This document shows, one piece after another, positions 8,081-15,416 of a DNA stretch of 44,747 nucleotides (positions within the stretch are counted from its first letter, which is position 1; every line of letters starts with the position of its first letter). Location: contig CAYOSW010000010.1 in the NCBI GenBank assembly GCA_964406775.1, positions 1 to 44,747 of the forward strand, written 5' to 3'. Under the pieces are notes generated by a model, which saw only the letters and a program-made list of their open reading frames with translations, did no database searches and was not told the origin of the DNA. Position numbers and translations under genes: made by a program. The stretch is from JACPKO01 sp964406775 (GTDB taxonomy: Bacteria; Patescibacteriota; Microgenomatia; Daviesbacterales; UBA10151).

Positions 8081-8635
8081 ATGAAGAAACATTTATATAT
8101 ATCAAAAGAAATTACAAAAGCTTTTTTGAATGTCACGATTTTTGTGCTGTTGCCTTTAGTTGTTTTTACATTAATAACATCCAAGACCGATATTATTGCC
8201 GGAATAAGATCCTATACGGTTTTAACAGGCAGTATGTCACCGCTTATTCCGCAGGGAGCGATTGTATATTCCCAAAAACACAGCGATTACCAAAAAGGCG
8301 ACATAATTACTTTCGAACAGGGAGGAGTTAACGTAACTCACAGAATTACCGAGAAATTCACTGATCAAAATAAAACCTTCTATAAAACCCGCGGAGATGC
8401 TAACAACACAGAGGATTCAAATCCAGTGCCTTTTGAAAATGTTGTGGGTAAAGTTGAATTGTTTGTCCCTGAAGTAGGGAAGTTAACAATGTTTTTAAAG
8501 ACTCTTCCGGGATTTGTTGTTTTAATAATTCTGCCTGTTTTAATTTTTGTGGGGTTTGAACTTTTTAATATTAAACGGGAATTGGAAAAAGAAATTGAGA
8601 AAAAAGTTATGAGGAGGATGAGTACTAATGGTTAG
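8081..8635 (+). CDS. sipW: SipW-type signal peptidase I (Ser/His dyad)
   Basis: The 184-residue enzyme has an N-terminal membrane segment (about residues 16-34), the catalytic serine in LTGSMSPLIPQG (Ser51), and THRI with His87 at the place where most bacterial signal peptidases have Lys. This Ser/His form is the ER/archaeal-like type found in SipW, which removes the signal peptides of TasA-like proteins. KTRGDANNTED is the conserved box that usually reads (K/T)GD(N)N. A second membrane segment (about 145-165) and a charged cytoplasmic tail follow. It lies between its likely substrates: the TasA-like protein upstream and the protein at 8628, whose start overlaps by eight bases. Confidence 0.9.
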   Translation: MKKHLYISKEITKAFLNVTIFVLLPLVVFTLITSKTDIIAGIRSYTVLTGSMSPLIPQGAIVYSQKHSDYQKGDIITFEQGGVNVTHRITEKFTDQNKTFYKTRGDANNTEDSNPVPFENVVGKVELFVPEVGKLTMFLKTLPGFVVLIILPVLIFVGFELFNIKRELEKEIEKKVMRRMSTNG

Positions 8636-9335
8636 GAGAACTGCCTTTTTAGCGCTGTTTACTTTACTAGGGCTCGGAATTTTAAGCTACAGGGTAACTT
8701 ATGCGCTTTTTTCCTCGAATGCATCTTCCACTAACAATATCTTTGCTGCTGCATCTATTTTCCCTTCACCGAGTTTTTCACCTTCCGCATCTGCCTCTCC
8801 TACAGGCTCTCCGAGCGGTTCGCCTTCGCCAACACCTATTGCCTGTAGTGGTCAAATTTTTGCGAATGGAGCTGTAGTAAATACTGTAGGTGTAAAAAAA
8901 GACGACTCGGCAATAACGGATCCAAACAGAACCGATCCGAATAAGGCAACAGGAGCTAATGATTGGGTTGTCGGTACCGGTACGAATTTTTACAGCCTTG
9001 GGAAAAATGGAGTTATGACTTTAACTTTTGCATCTCCGCTTATTGACGTACCTGGATCTGACCTTACTTTTTATGAAGCTACAAACGGAAGAGAAACATA
9101 TCCTGAAGAAAAAGTTGATGTATCAGTAAGCTCTGATGGGGTGAACTTTATAAACATAGGAAGTGTTAATAGTGAGCCTGGACCAGGTACTGACGGAATT
9201 ACAACTTTGGATTTATCAGGAAACAGCAACATTACTCACATTAAGCTTACCGAATCTACTAACTTTACTCCGCATACAAATGATTCAGACGGATTTGATT
9301 TGGATGCAGTAAAAGGATTTTGTAGTCAACCATAA
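8628..9335 (+). CDS. Secreted protein with Ser/Pro linker and C-terminal beta-sandwich domain
   Basis: The 235-residue protein begins with an N-terminal hydrophobic segment followed by YALFSSNASSTNNIFAA, again like a SipW-type cleavage region. A low-complexity Ser/Pro/Ala/Gly linker spans about residues 45-72. The rest resembles a galactose-binding-like calcium domain: VDVSVSSDGVNFINIG, then a SDGFDLDAVKGF ending, a pattern common in secreted adhesion modules. The start lies inside the end of the peptidase gene (eight-base overlap) and its stop shares a base with the next start, so the operon is tightly coupled. A substrate-binding or matrix component is a reasonable guess; the ligand is unknown. 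Confidence 0.7.
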   Translation: MVRRTAFLALFTLLGLGILSYRVTYALFSSNASSTNNIFAAASIFPSPSFSPSASASPTGSPSGSPSPTPIACSGQIFANGAVVNTVGVKKDDSAITDPNRTDPNKATGANDWVVGTGTNFYSLGKNGVMTLTFASPLIDVPGSDLTFYEATNGRETYPEEKVDVSVSSDGVNFINIGSVNSEPGPGTDGITTLDLSGNSNITHIKLTESTNFTPHTNDSDGFDLDAVKGFCSQP

Positions 9336-10426
9336 TGAAATTAAGTTTATTTAAAATCAGCGTAATATTTTTACTTATTGCAACTCTTGTAGGTGTTGTA
9401 CCCTGGACAAACTTTTTTAACGGTACCTCTACTGTCCGGGCATCGGGTGACTTAACTGTAATTTGGGGTGTGCCGGAAGGGGACCCGATATTTGTTATTG
9501 CCAACTCTGCTCCTGGAGATGTTGAAGAAAGAACTGTCACCGTCTCAAACGGAGCCGGATCTTCAAGGCCTGTCGGAATTAAAGCTTCGAAAACGGAAGG
9601 ATTAGGCAATCTGGAAAATGTTTTGCAGGTTATTATTTCGGAAGGGGCAACCGATTTATACGGCGGATCCTCTCCAACAGGACCGAAGACTTTAGCCGAC
9701 TTTTTCTCAGAAAGCAGTTCGCTTGAGTTCATTGCACTTTCGGATTTAGCACCGGGTGCATCTACTAACTATAAAATTAAAGTCACTTTTGATCCGAATG
9801 CCGGGAATGAATACCAGAACACTTCTGTTACTTTTGATTTAAATATCGGTATCGGATTTGAGTTGCCGGAAGCCTGCAAAAACCTTAACTTAAGTCCAAA
9901 TCCTATTTTCGGAACATCAGGCAATGACACTATTCAGGGCACAAGCAAGAGCGATCTGATAATAACTTTTGAAGGAAATGATAAAGTCTTCGGTAAAAAC
10001 GGCAATGACTGCATTATCGGAGGTACCGGAAATGATGAGTTAAGAGGTGAAATCGGTGATGATGTGATTCTCGGGGAAGAAGGTAATGATTTACTTATAG
10101 GAGCGTTGGGCAACGATAAAATTTTCGGAGGAGCCGGTAATGATGATATTAGGGGTGAAAACGGAAAAGATATTTTAAACGGCGAAGAAGGCGACGATAA
10201 GATAACGGGAGGAATGGGAGATGATGTGATTTCATCGGGATCCGGTGACGATAACTCTAATGGTGAGGCAGGAGATGATACTGTTTTCGGTGATGAAAAT
10301 AACGATACTTTAAAAGGCGGAAACGGGAAAGACAATTTACAGGGTGGGGGAGGAACCGATTCGGCAAACGGGGAATCGGGTAAAGATACTTGCGACGCTG
10401 AATCAGAAATTCAGTGTGAAATTTGA
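9335..10426 (+). CDS. Secreted protein with TasA-like domain and 18 RTX-type calcium repeats
   Basis: After a signal peptide (about residues 1-36), residues 37-180 look like a beta-sandwich related to the TasA-like proteins (APGDVEERTVTVSNG, LAPGASTNYKIKVTFDP, YQNTSVTFDLNIG). From about residue 188 to 357 come some 18 nonapeptide units of the RTX/hemolysin type (for example GTGNDELRG, EEGNDLLIG), which in known proteins bind calcium and fold into a beta-roll on reaching the outside. No type I secretion genes are nearby, and a Sec-type signal is present, so export is probably by Sec. Start and stop are tightly packed in the operon (TAATG start junction). Confidence 0.8.
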   Translation: MKLSLFKISVIFLLIATLVGVVPWTNFFNGTSTVRASGDLTVIWGVPEGDPIFVIANSAPGDVEERTVTVSNGAGSSRPVGIKASKTEGLGNLENVLQVIISEGATDLYGGSSPTGPKTLADFFSESSSLEFIALSDLAPGASTNYKIKVTFDPNAGNEYQNTSVTFDLNIGIGFELPEACKNLNLSPNPIFGTSGNDTIQGTSKSDLIITFEGNDKVFGKNGNDCIIGGTGNDELRGEIGDDVILGEEGNDLLIGALGNDKIFGGAGNDDIRGENGKDILNGEEGDDKITGGMGDDVISSGSGDDNSNGEAGDDTVFGDENNDTLKGGNGKDNLQGGGGTDSANGESGKDTCDAESEIQCEI

Positions 10427-10443
10427 AAGGAGGTGAATAATAA

Positions 10444-11046
10444 ATGTTAAAAGCAAAATTATCTGCTGTTGCAGCAAGCTCTGCTTTGGTGCTAAGTCTC
10501 TTAACGCCAGCTGCATTTGCAGACACAAATGTTGATATTTCAGGTAACGGTGTAGGATCAACCAATACATCCGAAGTAAAAAACAAGGATAAAACTGTTG
10601 TTGAACAAACAAATAGTACTGTTGTCGGAATTAACATCGCATCAAGTGCGAAAACCGGGGGCAATAAAGCCAACGGAAATACCGGAGACGGTGATGTGAC
10701 TGTTGATACCGGAGATGCAACTTCAACTGTAGCTGTTGAGGTAAGCGGATCATCCAACGAACTTACGTTGCCTGATTGCGGCTGCGCAGCTGCCGCTGAT
10801 ACCGTAACCATTTCTGGAAACGGTAAAGATTCAACCAACACTTCTACTGTTAAAAACAAGAAGAAGAAAGTTACCAAACAAACTAATGGTACGGTTGTCG
10901 GCGCCACAATTGCTTCAAAAGCAAAGACAGGCAAAAACAAAGCCAACAACAATACCGGTTCTGGTAATGTTGAAGTAAAAACGGGTGAATCAACCTCAGA
11001 CGTAATGGTCTCAGTTGACGCACCTTCAAACGTAGTAACTCCTTAA
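10444..11046 (+). CDS. Secreted two-repeat protein of the 'NTGD' repeat family
   Basis: The 200-residue protein has a signal peptide ending in AAFA-DTN and then two copies of a repeat of roughly 90 residues: VDISGNGVGSTNTSEVKNK... and VTISGNGKDSTNTSTVKNK..., each with QTN.TVVG..IAS.AKTG.NKAN.NTG.G.V.V.TG. The copies are joined by a segment with DCGCAAAAD. The same repeat builds the three minus-strand proteins at 11522-16722. The family is not known to me. The pattern of regularly spaced Asn, Gly and hydrophobic residues suggests a beta-solenoid or curlin-like stack. A perfect ribosome binding site (AAAGGAGGTG) precedes ATG by eight bases, suggesting high expression. Confidence 0.75.
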   Translation: MLKAKLSAVAASSALVLSLLTPAAFADTNVDISGNGVGSTNTSEVKNKDKTVVEQTNSTVVGINIASSAKTGGNKANGNTGDGDVTVDTGDATSTVAVEVSGSSNELTLPDCGCAAAADTVTISGNGKDSTNTSTVKNKKKKVTKQTNGTVVGATIASKAKTGKNKANNNTGSGNVEVKTGESTSDVMVSVDAPSNVVTP

Positions 11047-11071
11047 GAGTTTTTAGCGTTTAAAAATTAAA

Positions 11072-11099
11072 AGTCCCGGGGAAACCCGGGGCTTTTTTT
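11072..11099 (+). terminator. Terminator between the two convergent surface operons
   Basis: AGTCCCGGG, a GAAA tetraloop and CCCGGGGCT form a nine-pair stem followed by six to seven T. The reverse strand gives the same stem followed by a T-rich stretch, so it may work in both directions. It reaches the stop codon of the sortase gene. Confidence 0.85.
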
Positions 11100-11679
11100 A
11101 TCCGGGAATTGCAAATACCAGCAATCTTTTAAGTGAAGTCCCGACAGGCGTACAGGTTTGGAGTATAAGCTCGTTCTTTGTAGCTTTTGTTAAAGCCTCA
11201 ACCTCGTTAGGCCAAACCTCAACAGAATTCTCGACAATGTATTTATAGTTTTTTCCGGCATAATTTACCGAAATTCCGTCACCTTTTTTAAGCTCTCCGA
11301 GCCTGAAAAAAACGGTGTTATAACTTGAGATTCTCCAGGGGGAATCGGAAGAGTGAGCAAAAATATAAACTGTACCGCTTTCTCCGGGTTTTGAAAAACC
11401 TTCTGCAACCGCAACACCTCGAGTCAATGCTTCGCGATATTCGGTCTCATTCCAAGGATCAACGTTATCAACCAGCGGAGCGTAAGCATTAATTTTCGGA
11501 ATACTGATCGAAAAATCAGGATCAGGAATAGGAACGGAACTTACGGGAAAGTAAATCCGCAGTATTGGCCAATAAATAAGCCCCAAAAAGATAAGCCCTA
11601 AGGCTATTAATAAATTTCCCAAAAACTTTTTTAAACTTATCGCCGAGCGAGAAACCTGTTTCATCTTGTGCGTACTCAT
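11098..11679 (-). CDS. Sortase-family transpeptidase
   Basis: The protein (193 residues from ATG 11679) has one N-terminal membrane segment (about residues 20-45) and a sortase domain: AHSSDSPW with the catalytic His, LQTCTPVGTSLKR with the catalytic Cys and Arg. In numbering from the in-frame GTG at 11688 these are His112, Cys179 and Arg188. Sortases cleave LPxTG-like signals and join the protein to the wall or to another subunit. The gene just upstream encodes an LPATG protein, its likely substrate. ATG 11679 is preceded by GGAG at five bases. The first ~158 bases overlap the end of the LPATG gene in another frame, yet encode the membrane segment, so the overlap is not a wrong start. Confidence 0.9.
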   Translation of the reverse strand: MSTHKMKQVSRSAISLKKFLGNLLIALGLIFLGLIYWPILRIYFPVSSVPIPDPDFSISIPKINAYAPLVDNVDPWNETEYREALTRGVAVAEGFSKPGESGTVYIFAHSSDSPWRISSYNTVFFRLGELKKGDGISVNYAGKNYKYIVENSVEVWPNEVEALTKATKNELILQTCTPVGTSLKRLLVFAIPG

Positions 11680-12820
11680 AATCTCCACGCAAGATTACAC
11701 CAGCAGTGAGCATAAGTAAAGCTAAAACGGTCAGCATCCAAATAGATAATCCTCCTGTGGCAGGCAATACGGCACCCAAGACCTCGCCACCTCCCGAAGA
11801 ACTGCCACCGCCGCTACCTCCACCGCCAGGACCGGGGATGTCGGTTGTCGGACTGCAGCAGGAGCCCTGAGGAGGGCTTGAAGGAGAGGGTGACTCACTG
11901 GGACCGGGCGTTCCAGAAGGCGAAGGAGTAGGAGTCGGGGTAGGAGACGGAGAAGGACTTTGGCAACAGGAAGCTTTGATAACGGAACTATTAATGTCCT
12001 TATTTAAAAGAATTATGTCCAGCAGAATGCTTCCTGTGGCAATTAAAACTTTGCCGCTATTTTTATTGGCCTTGTTGCCGCCGGTATTGGCATTATTAAT
12101 TATTGAATTGTTCAGATACAAATCATTAAAAACCAGGTAGTTATTTTCTTCATCACTTGATTCGGTAATCGTATTTACGCTGTTTGCGCCGTTGCTTGCG
12201 ATCTTAAAATTAAATAAATTATTAGCAGATGAAGCTGAGATATAACTATTATTAAGATTCTTATTTAAGATTTGTGCCAAAATATTAACTTCACCTGTTT
12301 TGATTGTGACATCTCCGTTATTATCATCCGCTTCGTTATCCCCGGTATTAGCCGTAATTTCAATATTATTATCAAGATTGAGTTTATTAACAGTAGTTAT
12401 GTTTGTTGCCGAATCCTGTGTAATCTCAACGGAGTTTTGAGAATCTTCACCATTGTCGGCTACCACAACCGAACCGGGATCCTCGGTCGGACAGCAATCT
12501 ATTACAGCCGTCGAAGTATTACCTGAATTAACTATTTCCGTAGAAACTTGTGCATCTCCCGTTTCTATTTGAACTTCCCCGGAATTATCATTTGCTTCGT
12601 TGTTGCCGGTCTCAGCCTCAGCTTTAACATTATTCTCAACCTCCGCTTTATTTTCCTGATGAGTCTGATTATTATTCTCAGCCTGATAGGAGATACTGCT
12701 CGAAGAACCTTCTCCGTTGCCCGAAACTGTGAATTCCTGCGCCGATACGGCGAATATAAAATTTTGATTTATTAAAAGTAATACCGCCACTAAAGCGTAA
12801 AATGTATTTCTTATTCTCAT
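11522..12820 (-). CDS. LPATG-anchored surface protein with three 'NTGD' repeats
   Basis: The 432-residue protein has a signal peptide (about residues 1-27), three repeats of the family seen at 10444-11046 (each with NG..S.N, Q/N-rich strands, TG.N.A..N.G.V.I.TG), a long Ser/Pro then Gly/Ser linker with two Cys-Cys pairs, and a sorting signal VLGAVLPATGG (codons at 11753-11767) followed by a hydrophobic stretch. After this, about 55 residues continue (YEYAQDETGFSLGDKF...) where a normal sorting signal would end after a few basic residues; this tail overlaps the sortase gene. Cys-Cys pairs also lie between repeats (VIDCCPTED, SCCQSP). It is the probable substrate of the adjacent sortase. Confidence 0.8.
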   Translation of the reverse strand: MRIRNTFYALVAVLLLINQNFIFAVSAQEFTVSGNGEGSSSSISYQAENNNQTHQENKAEVENNVKAEAETGNNEANDNSGEVQIETGDAQVSTEIVNSGNTSTAVIDCCPTEDPGSVVVADNGEDSQNSVEITQDSATNITTVNKLNLDNNIEITANTGDNEADDNNGDVTIKTGEVNILAQILNKNLNNSYISASSANNLFNFKIASNGANSVNTITESSDEENNYLVFNDLYLNNSIINNANTGGNKANKNSGKVLIATGSILLDIILLNKDINSSVIKASCCQSPSPSPTPTPTPSPSGTPGPSESPSPSSPPQGSCCSPTTDIPGPGGGGSGGGSSSGGGEVLGAVLPATGGLSIWMLTVLALLMLTAGVILRGDYEYAQDETGFSLGDKFKKVFGKFINSLRAYLFGAYLLANTADLLSRKFRSYS

Positions 12821-12930
12821 TGTTAGAGTTTTTAGGGCAGAATTAAAGGAAATTAGTTTAGTTTGCAGACGTAACTAACTGTTTTTTGGCAGTTTTAACC
12901 AGTTTAAGGCGATTAGCCCGCAAGGCCAGT

Positions 12931-15336
12931 TCAGCTGACCTTATTCAAAAAGTAGAGGCAAACTGCGATCAATGAACCCAGAAGTACACCTTCTGCTCTT
13001 CTTGTAGCGAGTTTATTTTTGATCTGTCTTGTGTAGTAAGCGATTCTCAATCTGGACAAAGCGATAAGTCCCAGTAAAGGCAGAGCCAATACCAGCCAGG
13101 CTAAATTAACTTTAATCTTATTTTTGCCGACTAAAGCACCTTCAGGAAGTTCCAACTTAGGCCCGATTTTTACTCCTGCAACTTGCGAAACTGAACTCAA
13201 TACCGATCCTGCTCCTCCTGAAGTTGTACCGCTGTTTCCAGTTGCAGCACCAACGACAGGTGAGGCAGAAGCCTTCACTTTTTTAATCTTCTTTGTTGTT
13301 CCGGTTGTTGAAGTTGAATCACTCTCTTGGGTTTCTTCATCTACAACCTGTTCTTCTTCCTGTCCGCCCTGAGCAACTTCGGTAGATGGTTGATTCTGAT
13401 TACTGTTTGAAGCTAGTTCTTCTTTTTTACCGTCTGGAGTAATAAAGTTTCCCTGCCAGGATCCGAAGACATTAACTACTGTGACAAATAATTTACCTCC
13501 ACCAGTTATATTGTTATTTACAAAGTTGACTATGTTGGCTACAACATTTGCGTCTCCGGTCTTTATTTTGGAATTTGCACCTGTATTATCGTTTGCTTCG
13601 TTGCCACCTGTATTTGCCGAGAGATTAACGTTATTTACCAGATTTACGGTGTTGTTTTGAGTTGTTGTATTAGTTTGATTTTGGGCAATGTTGGTTGTGT
13701 TGTTTGAGCCTGCTCCGTTGCCTGAGTTGACTGCAATTACTTCTCCTGATTCGGTAACTATAAACTCCGTACCTTCGGATCCAGCCATATTTGTGCCGTC
13801 CGGTGAACCGACGATCTTTCCTACCCAGTTTCCGGCTTCATTTACCAGAACCAGCCACCATACTCCGCCTGCTACGTTGGAATTAGCGACGTTTAAGACT
13901 TGAGCGTCTACGTTAGTATCTCCTGTTGTTATCTGGTTATCTCCGTTTGTGTTACCGGAAGCGCTGTTTCCGGAAGTAGAAGCATCAATTACCAAATTAT
14001 TCTCTATATTTGCATCGTTATATTGGTAGGTATTGTTCTCTGTTGTCTGGTCTACGTTAACAGTATTATCGGAATTTGCACCGTTTCCTGAGTTAGCAGC
14101 TAATACATCTCCGCCTCCGCAAGTTGAGCATCCGCCTGCAGCCTCGATATATTCCTTCGGCATAACTATATCTCCGACCAAGTCTCCAAAGACGTTAACC
14201 ACTGTATAAACTACATCTCCAGCAACATTGTTATTGGCAAATGTCAGGACGTTGGCGGCCACATTTGCATCTCCCGTTTCAATATTTACATCACCGTTAG
14301 TGTTTTTGTTTGCCTCATTGTTTCCTGAGTCTGCGCTTAAGGTAAGGTTGTTTTCTACGTTTGCATCGTTGTTTTGGAAAGTTTCGTTAGTCTGATCCAA
14401 GTTTACATCAGCATTATTAGTTGAATCCGCTCCGTTGCCGGTATTGCCAGCCTGAATCGATCCTGTACCACAGTTTGAGATACAGCCCGACGCAAAGTCC
14501 AAGACAATGTCTCCTACGTGATCATCTTCCACATTAAACTCTGCAACTGCTACCCCTGAAACATTGGTATTGAGTGAATTGACAATTGTTCCCGTAACGT
14601 TTGCATCTCCCGTATTAACGTCCACATCACCACCGGTGTTTTTGTTAGCGCTGTTTTGACCGGTGATTGTTGTTTGATCTAAATTATTTGATACCTGGGC
14701 GCTGTTATTTTGATTATTTGTATTGGTATTTGAAACAGAAAGTGAGCCGTTGTTGTTTGATCCTGACCCATTGTCAGAATTAACCACTCCTGCAGAAGGG
14801 CCGGAATCCGAAACTCCTGCACTTACTCCCGGGGCTTGTGCAAAGTTTGAGTTAGCGCTAGTCAAGAGGCCGGCTGTGTTTGTCGCGTCTCCTGTATTAA
14901 TGGAAGCTCCGCCATTGTTGCCGCTGGAATCCTGCGCGCCTGATTGATTACCTGAAGGCAAAGGTGTTGGTGCCGGTGTTGAAGAGGGTTGGGAAGAAGC
15001 AGCCGATTGTTCAGGTGAGGAGGTAGGTGCAGGTGTAGAAGAAGGATTTGAAGACGGGGACGTTGAAGGAGACGCTGATGGCTGGCTTGAAGCTGGAGCG
15101 CTTGACGATTCGGGTGTTGAGGACGGAGCAGGAGTGCTCGACGGTTCTGTACTGCTTCCGGGGGCTGGAGGTGCAGGGGGAGTGGAAGGTGCAGCAGGAG
15201 CTTCGGGTGCAGGAGGTGGTGTTGGTGCGCTGGGAGCGGCGATAACCGGAGTGCTTAAAACGTGACCGAATAAAAATACCGATAAGGTAAATAGTGCTGT
15301 TAATCTTTTTAATTGTTTTAATTTGTCTGTTATCAT
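12931..15336 (-). CDS. Large surface protein with four or more 'NTGD' repeats and C-terminal membrane segments
   Basis: From ATG 15334-15336 the protein has 801 residues; an in-frame upstream start at 15450 would add a stretch that is not signal-like. It has a signal peptide ending at about VIAAP, a Pro/Ser/Ala/Thr-rich region of roughly 100 residues, then at least four full repeats of about 100-120 residues. Each repeat starts with N.GNGA.S.N and ends with .I.TGDANV.A.V.N..N.N. Longer inserts rich in Val and Trp separate the repeats, and two carry Cys pairs (GCISNCG, GCSTCGG). The C-terminus has two hydrophobic segments with a basic loop, not an LPxTG signal, so it is probably held in the membrane. 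Function unknown. Confidence 0.75.
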   Translation of the reverse strand: MITDKLKQLKRLTALFTLSVFLFGHVLSTPVIAAPSAPTPPPAPEAPAAPSTPPAPPAPGSSTEPSSTPAPSSTPESSSAPASSQPSASPSTSPSSNPSSTPAPTSSPEQSAASSQPSSTPAPTPLPSGNQSGAQDSSGNNGGASINTGDATNTAGLLTSANSNFAQAPGVSAGVSDSGPSAGVVNSDNGSGSNNNGSLSVSNTNTNNQNNSAQVSNNLDQTTITGQNSANKNTGGDVDVNTGDANVTGTIVNSLNTNVSGVAVAEFNVEDDHVGDIVLDFASGCISNCGTGSIQAGNTGNGADSTNNADVNLDQTNETFQNNDANVENNLTLSADSGNNEANKNTNGDVNIETGDANVAANVLTFANNNVAGDVVYTVVNVFGDLVGDIVMPKEYIEAAGGCSTCGGGDVLAANSGNGANSDNTVNVDQTTENNTYQYNDANIENNLVIDASTSGNSASGNTNGDNQITTGDTNVDAQVLNVANSNVAGGVWWLVLVNEAGNWVGKIVGSPDGTNMAGSEGTEFIVTESGEVIAVNSGNGAGSNNTTNIAQNQTNTTTQNNTVNLVNNVNLSANTGGNEANDNTGANSKIKTGDANVVANIVNFVNNNITGGGKLFVTVVNVFGSWQGNFITPDGKKEELASNSNQNQPSTEVAQGGQEEEQVVDEETQESDSTSTTGTTKKIKKVKASASPVVGAATGNSGTTSGGAGSVLSSVSQVAGVKIGPKLELPEGALVGKNKIKVNLAWLVLALPLLGLIALSRLRIAYYTRQIKNKLATRRAEGVLLGSLIAVCLYFLNKVS

Positions 15337-15367
15337 TTTTCTAATTTCTAATTCTTTCAGGATTTTT

Positions 15368-15402
15368 GGGGATCCTTGCTGAAGTGCAAGCAAGAAATCC
15401 CC
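15368..15402 (-). promoter_or_regulatory. Intergenic stem-loop between two repeat-protein genes
   Basis: On the minus strand GGGGAT, CTTGCT, an eight-base loop, AGCAAG and ATCCCC form a long stem with a small internal mismatch. It is followed by A-rich sequence rather than T, so it is unlikely to terminate; mRNA processing or protection of the upstream message is more likely. Confidence 0.45.
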
Positions 15403-15416
15403 GCAATCCAATTTAC

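Noticed and set aside
9934..10335. 133-codon frame opposite the RTX repeats
   Set aside because: Its Ser/Pro-rich repeats are the antisense of the regular Gly/Asp/Asn nonapeptides, so the frame follows from the repeat codons.
13120..13160. LPEG in the C-terminal part of the 801-residue repeat protein as a sorting signal
   Set aside because: The motif ELPEGALVG lacks the LPxTG pattern and is followed by two membrane helices with a basic loop rather than one helix and a short tail.
13124..15245. Several plus-strand frames opposite the 801-residue repeat protein
   Set aside because: They are antisense shadows of a repetitive, biased coding sequence with no start signals of their own.
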